From: Schlegelella_A sp036263655
GTDB lineage: Bacteria; Pseudomonadota; Gammaproteobacteria; Burkholderiales; Burkholderiaceae_C
DNA: 64,000 nt
Direction: 5' to 3'
NCBI GenBank assembly: GCA_036263655.1
Contig: DATAGP010000015.1
Span: forward strand, 1-64,000
This document shows, in pieces, positions 40,371 to 49,416 of this stretch. Under the pieces are notes generated by a model, which saw only the letters and a list, made by a program, of their open reading frames with translations, had not been told where the DNA came from and did not search any database. Position 1 is the stretch's first letter. Each line of letters starts with the position of its first letter. A program made the translations under genes and the position numbers.

Positions 40371-41447
40371 ATGACCGGGGCGCAGATCATCGTCCTCGCC
40401 ACGCCGGTCTTCCTGGCCCTGATCGGCCTCGAGCTCGTCGTCGGCCTGCGCCGCGGCCGCAACACCTACCGGCTCAACGACGCCCTGTCGAGCATCGGCC
40501 TCGGCGTGCTGAGCCAGGTGATCGGCCTCTTCACCGCGCTCCTGACGCTCGGCATCTACAGCGCCGCCTGTGCCGCGTTCGCGCCGTGGCGGCTGCCTGT
40601 CGATTCGCCGTGGACGTGGCTCGGCGCCCTGGTCGCCTACGACTTCCTCTATTACTGGCACCACCGCGCCGGGCACCGCGTCGCCTTGTTCTGGGCCGCC
40701 CACGTCGTCCATCACCAGAGCGAGGACTACAACCTCTCGACCGCCCTGCGCCAGACCTCGAGCGGCTGGCTGTTCGGCTGGATCTTCTACCTGCCGATGG
40801 CCCTCGCCGGCGTGCCGCCGCTCGTCTTCGGCGTCGTCGCCCTGATCGACCTGCTCTACCAGTTCTGGATCCACACCGAGCACGTCGGCCGGCTCGGCTG
40901 GTTCGACCGCTGGTTCTGCGCGCCCAGCAACCACCGCGTGCACCACGCCGTCAACGATGCCTATCTCGACCGGAACTACGGCGGCATCTTCATCGTCTGG
41001 GACCGGCTGTTCGGCACCTACGCCGCCGAGGATCCGAGGGAGCCCTGCGTCTACGGCACGCGCGGGCCGCTGCGCAGCTGGAACCCGGTGCGCGCGAACC
41101 TGCAGGTCTACGCCGGTCTGGCGCGCGACTCGTGGCGCACGCGCCGCATCGCCGACAAGCTCGGGCTGTGGCTTCGCCCGCCCGGCTGGCGCCCGGCCGA
41201 CCTCGCCGCGGAGGCGCCCAAGACCGCCTTCGACGTCGCCGCCGTCGAGCGCTTCGACACGGTCATGTCGAGGCCGGCGCAGGCGGTGGCGCTGTCGCTC
41301 TTCGCTGTCCTTCTCGGCGCGACGAGCGGGCTGCTCTGGAACGCGCACCGGCTCGACCTGCCGACGCAAGCCGCGGCAGCGTCGACCATCCTGGTGGGCC
41401 TGTGGCTCCTCGGGCGCTTGAGCGAGGGCCCGCCGACGCCCGCCTAG
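40371..41447 (+). CDS. Sterol desaturase/fatty acid hydroxylase family protein
   Basis: 358 residues. Histidine clusters of this di-iron membrane oxygenase superfamily: YWHHRAGHRVALFWAAHVVHHQSE, then WIHTEHVGR and NHRVHHAVND. Four or more membrane helices surround them, and two further helices are at the C-terminus. It would use oxygen to hydroxylate or desaturate a lipid. It starts 18 bp after the regulator gene on the same strand. The substrate (fatty acid, hopanoid or carotenoid) is not evident. Confidence 0.85.
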   Translation: MTGAQIIVLATPVFLALIGLELVVGLRRGRNTYRLNDALSSIGLGVLSQVIGLFTALLTLGIYSAACAAFAPWRLPVDSPWTWLGALVAYDFLYYWHHRAGHRVALFWAAHVVHHQSEDYNLSTALRQTSSGWLFGWIFYLPMALAGVPPLVFGVVALIDLLYQFWIHTEHVGRLGWFDRWFCAPSNHRVHHAVNDAYLDRNYGGIFIVWDRLFGTYAAEDPREPCVYGTRGPLRSWNPVRANLQVYAGLARDSWRTRRIADKLGLWLRPPGWRPADLAAEAPKTAFDVAAVERFDTVMSRPAQAVALSLFAVLLGATSGLLWNAHRLDLPTQAAAASTILVGLWLLGRLSEGPPTPA

Positions 41448-41480
41448 GGCAATTCCTCTGAGGGCTAACCCCCGCGCGGG

Positions 41481-41506
41481 GGCCCACGGCGTGTTCGCCG
41501 CGGGCC
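41481..41506. terminator. Strong hairpin after the desaturase-family gene
   Basis: GGCCCaCGGCG, loop TGTT, CGCCGcGGGCC: ten pairs with one A/C mismatch. Just before it is CCCCCGCGCGGGGG, itself self-complementary (41469-41482). No T-run follows. Confidence 0.6.
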
Positions 41507-41533
41507 TGCATGCCTAGACTCCGCGTCCGGCGT

Positions 41534-41560
41534 ATTGAAGTCCGTTCAATGGGATGAACG
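41534..41560. promoter_or_regulatory. Overlapping inverted repeats, putative IclR operator
   Basis: ATTGAA-GTCCG-TTCAAT (41534-41550) overlaps CGTTCA-ATGGGA-TGAACG (41543-41560). Both are perfect 6-bp inverted repeats, and the middle half-site serves both. Half-site centres are about 10-11 bp apart, one helical turn. It lies 25 bp before the IclR gene's ATG. Confidence 0.6.
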
Positions 41561-41585
41561 CCGCCCGAACACCGCATCCCCGCCC

Positions 41586-42446
41586 ATGCATTCCCGCTCC
41601 GACCACGCGTTGTCGTCCGCGCGCCTGCTGCCTCCCATGGGCCGCGAGCGCGGCGGATCCGGCCTCGTGCCGGCGGTGTCGCGGGCGCTCGCCTTGCTCG
41701 AGCGGCTCGCCGACGCGCGCGGCCCGCTCACCCTGGCCCGGCTGTCGAGCGACCTGCGGCTGCCGAAGAGCAGCGTGCACGGGCTGCTCAGCACCCTGGT
41801 CTCCTTCGGCTACCTGCGGCGCCAGCCCGACGGCGCCTACCTGATCGGTCCGCGCGTGATGGGCCTCGCCGAGGCCTTCGTCTCCGGCACCGATGTCGCC
41901 CAGGAGTTCGCCGCCCTCTGGTCCGATCGCGGCGACGCACCCGAGGAGACGGTGGTGCTGTCGGTGCTGTCCGGCACCGAAGCGCTCTACGTCGCGGTCC
42001 GCAACAGCGCCCGCCCGCTCGGCCTCGCCTTCAACGTCGGCATGCGCCTGCCCGCCTACCTGTCGGGCAGCGGCAAGGCCATGCTCGCCTTCCTGCCGCC
42101 GGACGAGGTGCGGCGCCGCTTCGCCTCGGGCCTCGGCACCCGGCTCACCCGCAAGGGCCCGCGCAGCATCGAGGCCCTCGTCAAGGAGCTGGCGGTGACC
42201 CGCAAGCGGGGCTACAGCATCGACGAGGAAGCGGTGCGCGAAGGCGTGATCTCCTTCGGCGCGCCGGTGTTCGGCGTCTCGGGGGACGTCGTCGCCGCCG
42301 TCTCGGTCTGCATCAACAAGGCGCTGCTCGGCGCCGACCGCGGTGCCCGCCATCTCGACGCCGCGCTCGCGGTCGCCGCCGCCCTCACCGAGCGCCTGGG
42401 CGGCGATCCGGGGCGGTCGCGCCCGTTCGCGGAGGGCGCGGCGTGA
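41586..42446 (+). CDS. IclR family transcriptional regulator
   Basis: 286 residues. The winged helix-turn-helix occupies about 27-90: VPAVSRALALLERLADARGPLTLARLSSDLRLPKSSVHGLLSTLVSFGYL. The effector domain includes YLSGSGKAMLAFLPP and EEAVREGVISFGAPVFGVSGDVVAAVSVC. ATG 41586 is chosen; the upstream in-frame start lies in the operator. Its stop overlaps the GTG of the ABC ATPase gene by four bases (GTGA), so the regulator and the transporter are translated together and it very likely controls them. Confidence 0.9.
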   Translation: MHSRSDHALSSARLLPPMGRERGGSGLVPAVSRALALLERLADARGPLTLARLSSDLRLPKSSVHGLLSTLVSFGYLRRQPDGAYLIGPRVMGLAEAFVSGTDVAQEFAALWSDRGDAPEETVVLSVLSGTEALYVAVRNSARPLGLAFNVGMRLPAYLSGSGKAMLAFLPPDEVRRRFASGLGTRLTRKGPRSIEALVKELAVTRKRGYSIDEEAVREGVISFGAPVFGVSGDVVAAVSVCINKALLGADRGARHLDAALAVAAALTERLGGDPGRSRPFAEGAA

Positions 42447-43219
42447 GCGGCCCGGAGTTCATCCTCGAGACGCACGAGCTGACCAAGGAGTTCAAGGGCT
42501 TCGTCGCCGTCGACAAGGTGAACCTGCGCGTCCGTCGCGGCAGCATCCACGCGATGATCGGCCCCAACGGCGCCGGCAAGACGACCTGCTTCAACCTGCT
42601 CACCAAGTTCCTGACGCCGACCTCGGGCCGGATCCTGTTCCAGGGGGTCGACATCACCAACGACAAGCCGGCAGCGATCGCCCGCCGCGGCATCGTCCGC
42701 TCGTTCCAGATCTCGGCGGTGTTCGGCCACCTGAGCGTGCTCGAGAACGTGCGCGTCGCGCTGCAGCGAAAGCTCGGCACCTCGTTCCACTTCTGGAAGG
42801 CCGAATCGTCCCTGAGCGTCCTCGACGCCAAGGCGATGGAGCTGCTGCGCGCGGTCGACCTCGACGGCTACGCGGCGCTGCCCGCCGTCGAGCTCAGCTA
42901 CGGCCGCAAGCGTGCGCTCGAGATCGCCACGACGCTGGCGATGGAACCCACGCTCATGCTCCTGGACGAGCCGACGCAGGGCATGGGCCTCGAGGACGTC
43001 GAGCGGGTGCGCGAGCTGATCCGCAAGGTCGCCGCCAACCGCACGGTGCTGATGGTCGAGCACAACATGAGCGTGGTCGCGTCGATCGCCGACACGATCA
43101 CCGTCCTGGCGCGCGGCGCGACGCTGGCGGAGGGGCCCTACTCGGAGGTCTCGCGCAATCCCGCGGTGATCGAGGCCTACATGGGCACGGCCGACGCCGA
43201 GCTGGTCGGGGCCCACTGA
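42443..43219 (+). CDS. livG: Branched-chain-type ABC transporter ATP-binding protein, LivG-like
   Basis: 258 residues, GTG start. Canonical Walker A GPNGAGKTT (near 37), signature LSYGRKRALEIATTLAMEP, Walker B LMLLDEPTQGM, and H-loop MVEHNM. The insertion typical of LivG (after the Q-loop, with FWKAESSLSVLDAKAMELL) is present. It powers uptake of amino acids or small acids of the HAAT type together with the genes that follow. Its stop is two bases before the livF start. Confidence 0.92.
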   Translation: MSGPEFILETHELTKEFKGFVAVDKVNLRVRRGSIHAMIGPNGAGKTTCFNLLTKFLTPTSGRILFQGVDITNDKPAAIARRGIVRSFQISAVFGHLSVLENVRVALQRKLGTSFHFWKAESSLSVLDAKAMELLRAVDLDGYAALPAVELSYGRKRALEIATTLAMEPTLMLLDEPTQGMGLEDVERVRELIRKVAANRTVLMVEHNMSVVASIADTITVLARGATLAEGPYSEVSRNPAVIEAYMGTADAELVGAH

Positions 43220-43221
43220 GC

Positions 43222-43926
43222 ATGGCCGTTCCCTTCCTCGAGGTCAGCGGCCTGCAGGGCTGGTACGGCGAGTCGCACGTGCTGCACGGCGTCGACTTCA
43301 AGGTCGGCGAAGGCGAGGTCGTGACGCTGCTCGGACGCAACGGCGCCGGCCGCACCAGCACCCTGCGCGCGATCATGGGCCTGATCGGCTCGCGCTCCGG
43401 CTCGATCAAGGTGCGCGGCACCGAGACCGTCGGCATGTCGACGCACGCCATCGCGCGGCTCGGCCTCGGCTACTGCCCCGAGGAGCGCGGCATCTTCGCC
43501 AGCCTGTCGGCCGAGGAGAACCTGCTCCTGCCGCCGGAGCTGGCGCCGGGCGGGATGAGCGTCGACGAGATCTACACGATGTTTCCCAACCTGAAGGAGC
43601 GCCGGGCCAGCCCCGGCATGCGCCTTTCGGGCGGGGAGCAGCAGATGCTCGCCGTGGCGCGCATCCTGCGCTCGGGCGCCAAGCTGCTGCTGCTCGACGA
43701 GATCTCCGAAGGCCTCGCGCCGGTCATCGTGCAGATGCTGGCGCAGACGATCCGCATGCTGCGCGAGCGCGGCTTCACGATCGTGATGGTGGAGCAGAAC
43801 TTCCGCTTCGCGGCGCCGCTGGCGGATCATCTCTGCGTCATGGAGCATGGCCGCATCGTGGCCAGCTTCGCGGCCGCGGAGCTGTCGGAGAAGATGGGAA
43901 TGCTGCACGAGTATCTCGGTGTCTGA
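43222..43926 (+). CDS. livF: Branched-chain-type ABC transporter ATP-binding protein, LivF-like, with Walker A Lys to Arg
   Basis: 234 residues. The second ATPase of the importer. Signature LSGGEQQMLAVARILRSG, Walker B LLLLDEISEGLAP and H-loop VMVEQNFRF are normal (a Gln replaces the switch His, as in other LivF). Walker A reads GRNGAGRTST: codon CGC at 43351-43353 puts Arg44 where Lys normally binds the phosphates. The rest of the protein is intact, so this looks like a real subfamily trait, not decay. The livG partner has the normal Lys. Confidence 0.9.
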   Translation: MAVPFLEVSGLQGWYGESHVLHGVDFKVGEGEVVTLLGRNGAGRTSTLRAIMGLIGSRSGSIKVRGTETVGMSTHAIARLGLGYCPEERGIFASLSAEENLLLPPELAPGGMSVDEIYTMFPNLKERRASPGMRLSGGEQQMLAVARILRSGAKLLLLDEISEGLAPVIVQMLAQTIRMLRERGFTIVMVEQNFRFAAPLADHLCVMEHGRIVASFAAAELSEKMGMLHEYLGV

Positions 43927-43987
43927 GGCGCAGCGCGCACGGGCACGGCGGGAGTTTTTCACCCGGTTCACCTCAAGGAGACAGACG

Positions 43988-45208
43988 ATGTTGAAGACGA
44001 AATTCAAGCTGGCGGCCTCGGCCGCCGCGGCCGCCATGGCCTGCGCTGCCGGCCCCGCCACCGCCCAGGTGTCGGACGGCGTGATCAAGATCGGCGTCAT
44101 GAACGACATGTCGGGCCTGTATGCCGACGTCGCGGGCCCGGGCTCGGTCGCCGCCGCTCGCATGGCGGTCGAGGACTTCGGCGCCGCCCGCAAGGGCATG
44201 AAGGTCGAGATCGTCTCGGCCGACCACCAGAACAAGCCCGACGTCGGCTCGACGATCGCCCGCACCTGGTACGACGTCGACAAGGTCGACGCCATCTTCG
44301 ACGTGCCGACCTCGTCGGTCGCGCTGGCCATCAGCCAGCTCACGAAGGAGAAGGGCAAGGCCTTCATCAATTCCGGCGCGGCGACATCCGACCTGACCGG
44401 CAAGGCGTGCTCGCCGAACACGGTGCACTGGACCTACGACACCTGGATGCTCGCCAACGGCACCGGCAGCGCCATCGTCAAGAACGGCGGCGACACCTGG
44501 TTCTTCCTGACCGCCGACTACGCCTTCGGCCATGCGCTCGAGCGCGACACCGAGGCAGTGGTCGTGAAGAACGGCGGCAAGGTGCTGGGCAAGGTGCGCC
44601 ACCCGTTCCCGGGCTCCGACTTCTCGTCGTTCCTGCTCCAGGCGCAGGCCTCCAAGGCCAAGATCGTCGGCCTGGCCAACGCCGGCGGCGACACCATCAA
44701 CTCGATCAAGCAGGCGTCGGAGTTCGGCATCGTCAAGGGCGGCCAGAAGCTCGCCGGCATGCTGGTGTTCCTGTCCGACATCCACGGCCTGGGGCTGAAC
44801 ACGGCGCAGGGCCTGATCTACACCGAGACCTTCTACTGGGACCTGAACGACCAGACGCGGGCCTGGACCAAGCGCTTCATCGCGCAGAACAACAACAAGT
44901 ACCCGACGATGGTCCAGGCGGGGGTCTATTCCTCGGTCCTGCACTACCTGAAGGCGGTCGAGGCGGCGAAGACCGACGACGGCACGAAGGTGGTGGCGCA
45001 GATGAAGGCGATGCCGACCGACGATCCGCTGTTCGGCAAGGGCTCGATCCGCGCCGACGGCCGCAAGATGCACCCGGCCTACCTGGTCGAGGTGAAGAAG
45101 CCTTCGGAGTCCAAGGGTCCGTACGACTACCAGAAGGTGATCGCGACGATCCCCGCCGAGCAGGCCTTCCGTCCGCTGAACCAGGGCGACTGCCCGCTCG
45201 TCAAGTAG
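43988..45208 (+). CDS. livK: ABC transporter substrate-binding protein, LivK/amide-type
   Basis: 406 residues. The signal peptide LKTKFKLAASAAAAAMACAAGPATA is cut near residue 27, and the mature protein begins QVSDGVIKIGVMNDMSGLYADVAGPG, the type I periplasmic-binding pattern of HAAT transporters. AAGGAGA precedes ATG 43988. A tandem TTCACC-cgg-TTCACC lies at 43958-43972 just ahead. A hairpin follows the gene. Ligand could be an aromatic acid, amide or branched amino acid; the sequence does not decide. Confidence 0.9.
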   Translation: MLKTKFKLAASAAAAAMACAAGPATAQVSDGVIKIGVMNDMSGLYADVAGPGSVAAARMAVEDFGAARKGMKVEIVSADHQNKPDVGSTIARTWYDVDKVDAIFDVPTSSVALAISQLTKEKGKAFINSGAATSDLTGKACSPNTVHWTYDTWMLANGTGSAIVKNGGDTWFFLTADYAFGHALERDTEAVVVKNGGKVLGKVRHPFPGSDFSSFLLQAQASKAKIVGLANAGGDTINSIKQASEFGIVKGGQKLAGMLVFLSDIHGLGLNTAQGLIYTETFYWDLNDQTRAWTKRFIAQNNNKYPTMVQAGVYSSVLHYLKAVEAAKTDDGTKVVAQMKAMPTDDPLFGKGSIRADGRKMHPAYLVEVKKPSESKGPYDYQKVIATIPAEQAFRPLNQGDCPLVK

Positions 45209-45216
45209 GCGCGTGA

Positions 45217-45252
45217 GAGGCGGGCGGCGCCGCATCCGGCGCCGCCCGCCTC
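45217..45252 (+). terminator. Perfect 15-bp intercistronic hairpin
   Basis: The arms 45217-45231 (GAGGCGGGCGGCGCC) and 45238-45252 are exact complements with a 6-base loop GCATCC. It lies between the binding-protein gene and the permease gene and ends 12 bp before the latter. No T-run follows. Partial termination or 3'-end protection would give more binding protein than permease. Confidence 0.75.
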
Positions 45253-45264
45253 CTTCGAGCACCC

Positions 45265-46149
45265 ATGGAATTCTTCGGCGTCCCGACCCAGGCCCTGTTC
45301 GGCCAGCTGTTGATCGGCCTGATCAACGGGTCGTTCTACGCCTTGCTGTCGCTCGGGCTGGCCGTCATCTTCGGCCTGCTCAACATCATCAATTTCACGC
45401 ACGGCGCCCAGTACATGATGGGCGCCTTCGTCGCCTACCTGATGCTCAACAAGCTCGGGCTCGGCTACTGGTGGGCGCTCCTCTTGGCTCCCGTGATCGT
45501 CGGCGCCACCGGCATCCTGATCGAGCGCCTGATGCTGTCGAAGCTGTACAAGCTCGACCACCTCTACGGGCTGCTGCTGACCTTCGGGCTGGCGCTGATC
45601 ATCCAGGGCCTGTTCCGCAACGAGTACGGCTCGTCCGGCCAGCCGTACCAGATGCCGTCGGAGCTGACGGGCGCGCAGAACCTCGGCTTCATGTTCCTGC
45701 CCAACTATCGCGGCTGGATCATCGGCGCCTCGCTGGTGGTCTGCCTCGCCACGTGGTATGTGATCGAGCGAACCAAGCTCGGCTCCTATCTGCGCGCCGC
45801 CACCGAGAACCCGCAGCTGGTGCAGGCCTTCGGCATCAACGTGCCCCTGATGATCACCCTGACCTACGGCTTCGGCGTGGCGCTCGCCGCGTTCGCCGGC
45901 GTCATGGCGGCGCCGATCTACCAGGTCAGCCCGCAGATGGGCGCCGACCTGATCATCGTCGTCTTCGCCGTGGTCGTGATCGGCGGCATGGGCTCGATCA
46001 TGGGCGCCATCGTCACCGGCTTCGGCCTCGGCCTCATCGAGGGCCTGACGAAGGTGTTCTATCCCGAGGCATCCAACATCGTCATCTTCGTCATCATGGT
46101 GATCGTCCTGCTGATCAAGCCGGCCGGCCTGTTCGGGGTGCAGAAGTGA
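45265..46149 (+). CDS. livH: Branched-chain-type ABC transporter permease, LivH-like
   Basis: 294 residues with eight or so membrane helices. The N-terminus LFGQLLIGLINGSFYALLSLGLAVIFGLLNIINFTHG is the conserved LivH opening, and the cytoplasmic loop RAATENPQLVQAFGINV contains the ATPase-contact EAA-like segment. It starts 12 bp after the hairpin, so its ribosome-binding site is close to the structure. Its stop overlaps the livM GTG by four bases. Confidence 0.92.
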   Translation: MEFFGVPTQALFGQLLIGLINGSFYALLSLGLAVIFGLLNIINFTHGAQYMMGAFVAYLMLNKLGLGYWWALLLAPVIVGATGILIERLMLSKLYKLDHLYGLLLTFGLALIIQGLFRNEYGSSGQPYQMPSELTGAQNLGFMFLPNYRGWIIGASLVVCLATWYVIERTKLGSYLRAATENPQLVQAFGINVPLMITLTYGFGVALAAFAGVMAAPIYQVSPQMGADLIIVVFAVVVIGGMGSIMGAIVTGFGLGLIEGLTKVFYPEASNIVIFVIMVIVLLIKPAGLFGVQK

Positions 46150-47120
46150 GCGCCGTCGTCAGCCCTGCCGTGAGCACCGTCCCCATCGCCGGCGGCGACC
46201 TGCGCGCGCAGCGGATCGCCTTCGCGGTGATGGTCGCCCTGCTGGTGCTCGCGCCGCTGGTGGTGTATCCCGTGTTCATGATGAAGGTGATGTGCTTCGC
46301 GCTCTTCGCCTGCGCCTTCAACCTGCTCATCGGCTTCGGCGGCCTGCTCTCGTTCGGGCACGCCATGTTCCTCGGCTCGGCCGGCTACGCCTCGGCGCAC
46401 GCCGCCAAGGTCTGGGGCTTCACGCCCGAGCTGGCGATCCTCTTCGGCACCGCCGTCGCACTCGTCCTCGGCCTCGGCGCCGGCCTGCTGGCGATCCGCC
46501 GCCAGGGCATCTACTTCGCGATGATCACGCTGGCGCTGGCGCAGATGATCTTCTTCGTCGCCCTGCAGTCGAAGTTCACCGGCGGCGAGGACGGGATCCA
46601 GGCGGTGCCGCGCGGCCGCCTGTTCGGGGTGGTCGACCTCGGCCACCCGCTGGCCATGTACACCGTGGTGACCGTCATCTTCCTGGCCGGTTTCGTGCTG
46701 ATCTGGCGCGTGGTCCACTCGCCCTTCGGCCAGGTGCTGAAGGCGATCCGCGAGAACGAGCCGCGCGCGATCTCGCTCGGCTACGACGCCGACCGCTACA
46801 AGCTGGTGGCCTTCGTGATCTCCGGAGGCATCGCCGGCCTGGCGGGGGCGACGAAGGCGCTCGTCTTCCAGCTCGCCTCCCTGACCGACGTGCACTGGAC
46901 GATGTCGGGCGAGGTCGTGCTGATGACCCTGCTGGGCGGGCTCGGCACGATCTTCGGCCCCGTCGTCGGCGCCGCGATCATCATCACGATGCAGAACTAC
47001 CTGGCGCAGCTCGGCGCCTGGGTCACCGTCGTGCAGGGGATCATCTTCGTCATCTGCGTGCTCGCCTTCCGGCGCGGCGTCATCGGCGAGCTCGGGCACT
47101 GGCTGAAGAAGCCGCTCTAG
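46146..47120 (+). CDS. livM: Branched-chain-type ABC transporter permease, LivM-like
   Basis: 324 residues, GTG 46146 overlapping the livH stop (GTGA). Typical segments are CFALFACAFNLLIGFGGLLSFGHAMFLGSAGY and GQVLKAIRENEPRAISLGYD, the latter being the coupling loop. About nine helices. The far longer open frame upstream is antisense-like to livH. It completes the importer: two ATPases, two permeases and one binding protein, in the order G-F-K-H-M behind the regulator. Confidence 0.92.
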   Translation: MSAVVSPAVSTVPIAGGDLRAQRIAFAVMVALLVLAPLVVYPVFMMKVMCFALFACAFNLLIGFGGLLSFGHAMFLGSAGYASAHAAKVWGFTPELAILFGTAVALVLGLGAGLLAIRRQGIYFAMITLALAQMIFFVALQSKFTGGEDGIQAVPRGRLFGVVDLGHPLAMYTVVTVIFLAGFVLIWRVVHSPFGQVLKAIRENEPRAISLGYDADRYKLVAFVISGGIAGLAGATKALVFQLASLTDVHWTMSGEVVLMTLLGGLGTIFGPVVGAAIIITMQNYLAQLGAWVTVVQGIIFVICVLAFRRGVIGELGHWLKKPL

Positions 47121-47187
47121 CCGGCCTGGTGTCGGCGCGGATTTACACTGCGACACGAAGAGGCATGCGCAGGAAGGGTGAGCGGCG

Positions 47188-47589
47188 ATGACGAAGAGGA
47201 TGACGAAGGGCGAGCTGCAGGAGTCGCTGGGCGCCTTCAAGCCGGCAGGCCACGCGGTGCTCGCCTTCGAGAACGATCAGGTCGCCGCCGAGGCGCGCCA
47301 GGCGCTCCTCGACGCCGGCATCGACGAGCAGGACATCCTCGTCTTCACCTCGCGGGAGCTCTTTCCCGACCTCAAGGAAATGATGCGCAACGCCAGCGGC
47401 GCTTCGGGCTTCGGCTACGAGATCGTCCTCATGCGCCGCTACATGACGCTCGCCAGTGAAGGCGCCGGCTGGCTCGTCGTCTATTCGCCGAAGGAGGCGA
47501 CGACCGCGAAGATCGCCGACGTCGCCCAGCGCCTGAACGCCAAGACCGCCGTGCACTACGGCGACTTCATGCACGAGGACCTGGTCTGA
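47188..47589 (+). CDS. Hypothetical cytoplasmic protein, 133 residues
   Basis: I cannot name a family. The protein starts MTKRMTKGELQESLGAFKPAGHAVLAFEND; an alternative ATG is at 47200. Alternating strands and helices (HAVLAFENDQVAAEARQALLDAGID, then GAGWLVVYSPKEATTAKIADVAQRL) suggest a ferredoxin-like alpha/beta fold. No signal or membrane helix. Convergent with ruvB with 16 bp between the stops; CTGAG/CTCAG flank the junction around a short GC palindrome. Confidence 0.72.
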   Translation: MTKRMTKGELQESLGAFKPAGHAVLAFENDQVAAEARQALLDAGIDEQDILVFTSRELFPDLKEMMRNASGASGFGYEIVLMRRYMTLASEGAGWLVVYSPKEATTAKIADVAQRLNAKTAVHYGDFMHEDLV

Positions 47590-47605
47590 GTCCAGGCGGC
47601 GCCGC

Positions 47606-48685
<1,080 letters not shown>

Positions 48686-48733
48686 GACGCATTATCGAGC
48701 GCAGCGCGGCGCCGTCGGCGACACAATCCACGC

Positions 48734-49312
48734 GTGCATCGAGACCGCTCCGTCCGCTGGCTGACCCGCTGGGTCTTCGTCGCCGCGCTGCTCCTGAAGG
48801 GCGCGGTGCCGATGCTGGCGAGCGCTGCCGCCGCGCTCCAGGGCAAGCCGCTGGCGGAGGTCTGTGCCCTCTACGGGATCGACACTTCCAAGCTGCGCGC
48901 GCCGGCCCGCGTGGCGGCGGCGGTCGGGTCCGACGGGTCGGACGTGCCTGCCGCCCGAGGGGTCGCGCACGACGACTCGCGCCACAACGCGCACCCTCCC
49001 TACGCACACGACGCACACGACGCACACGACCCACGCGCTGCGCACGACGCCCCCGACGCAAGTGCACCCCACCACGCGCACGCGGCGCCCGGCGAGCCGG
49101 CGCACGACGGACCGGCCCGCCTGGCGCACGGCAGCGACCACTGCGCGCTGACGGCGCTCGCCTTCGCCGTGGCGGCCGGTCTCGTGACCGTGGCGCCGAC
49201 GCCTCCGGCCGTGGCCTCGCTGCCGACGCGACGCGCCAGCGTGTCGAGTGCCGTCGATCCCGTCGCTCGCTGGGCGGCACAGCTCCGGCACGGTCCGCCC
49301 GCTTCCTCCTGA
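48734..49312 (+). CDS. DUF2946-like protein with His/Asp-rich repeats, probable metal binding
   Basis: 192 residues, GTG 48734. It begins VHRDRSVRWLTRWVFVAALLLKGAVPMLASAAAAL, then VCALYGIDTSKL, as in DUF2946 proteins found next to copper genes. Residues about 75-140 are a His/Asp/Ala region with (AHD)3 and HHAHAA, which could bind Cu or similar ions. The 9-bp repeat encoding AHD is at 49004-49030. The later DHCALTALAFAVAAGLVTV is a second hydrophobic segment. It precedes a TonB receptor and a PCu(A)C chaperone on the same strand. The long upstream open frame is antisense to ruvB. Confidence 0.7.
   Translation: MHRDRSVRWLTRWVFVAALLLKGAVPMLASAAAALQGKPLAEVCALYGIDTSKLRAPARVAAAVGSDGSDVPAARGVAHDDSRHNAHPPYAHDAHDAHDPRAAHDAPDASAPHHAHAAPGEPAHDGPARLAHGSDHCALTALAFAVAAGLVTVAPTPPAVASLPTRRASVSSAVDPVARWAAQLRHGPPASS
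49004..49030 (+). repeat. Three tandem 9-bp units (GCACACGAC)
   Basis: Three exact copies, in frame with the DUF2946-like gene, encode Ala-His-Asp repeats. Such short repeats can gain or lose units, which would change the number of metal-binding histidines. Confidence 0.75.
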
Positions 49313-49416
49313 CCCTCCCGTCGTGCCGTCGCGCCGGCGCCGCGTCGACGCGGCGTCGTCGCGATGCATCCGCACTCCGCCGCGGCGCGCCAGCGCCCGG
49401 GTCCCGCGAGGAAGCC

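Noticed and set aside
43958..43972. Direct repeat TTCACC-cgg-TTCACC as an activator site for the ABC operon
   Set aside because: It lies inside the livF-livK gap of a continuous operon and is too short to support on its own.
49004..49030. CRISPR-like repeat array
   Set aside because: The 9-bp units are contiguous, in frame and coding for Ala-His-Asp; there are no spacers.
49313..49416. Cobalamin riboswitch before the TonB receptor
   Set aside because: The gap is only 104 bp and no B12-box-like sequence is visible; the neighbours point to copper.
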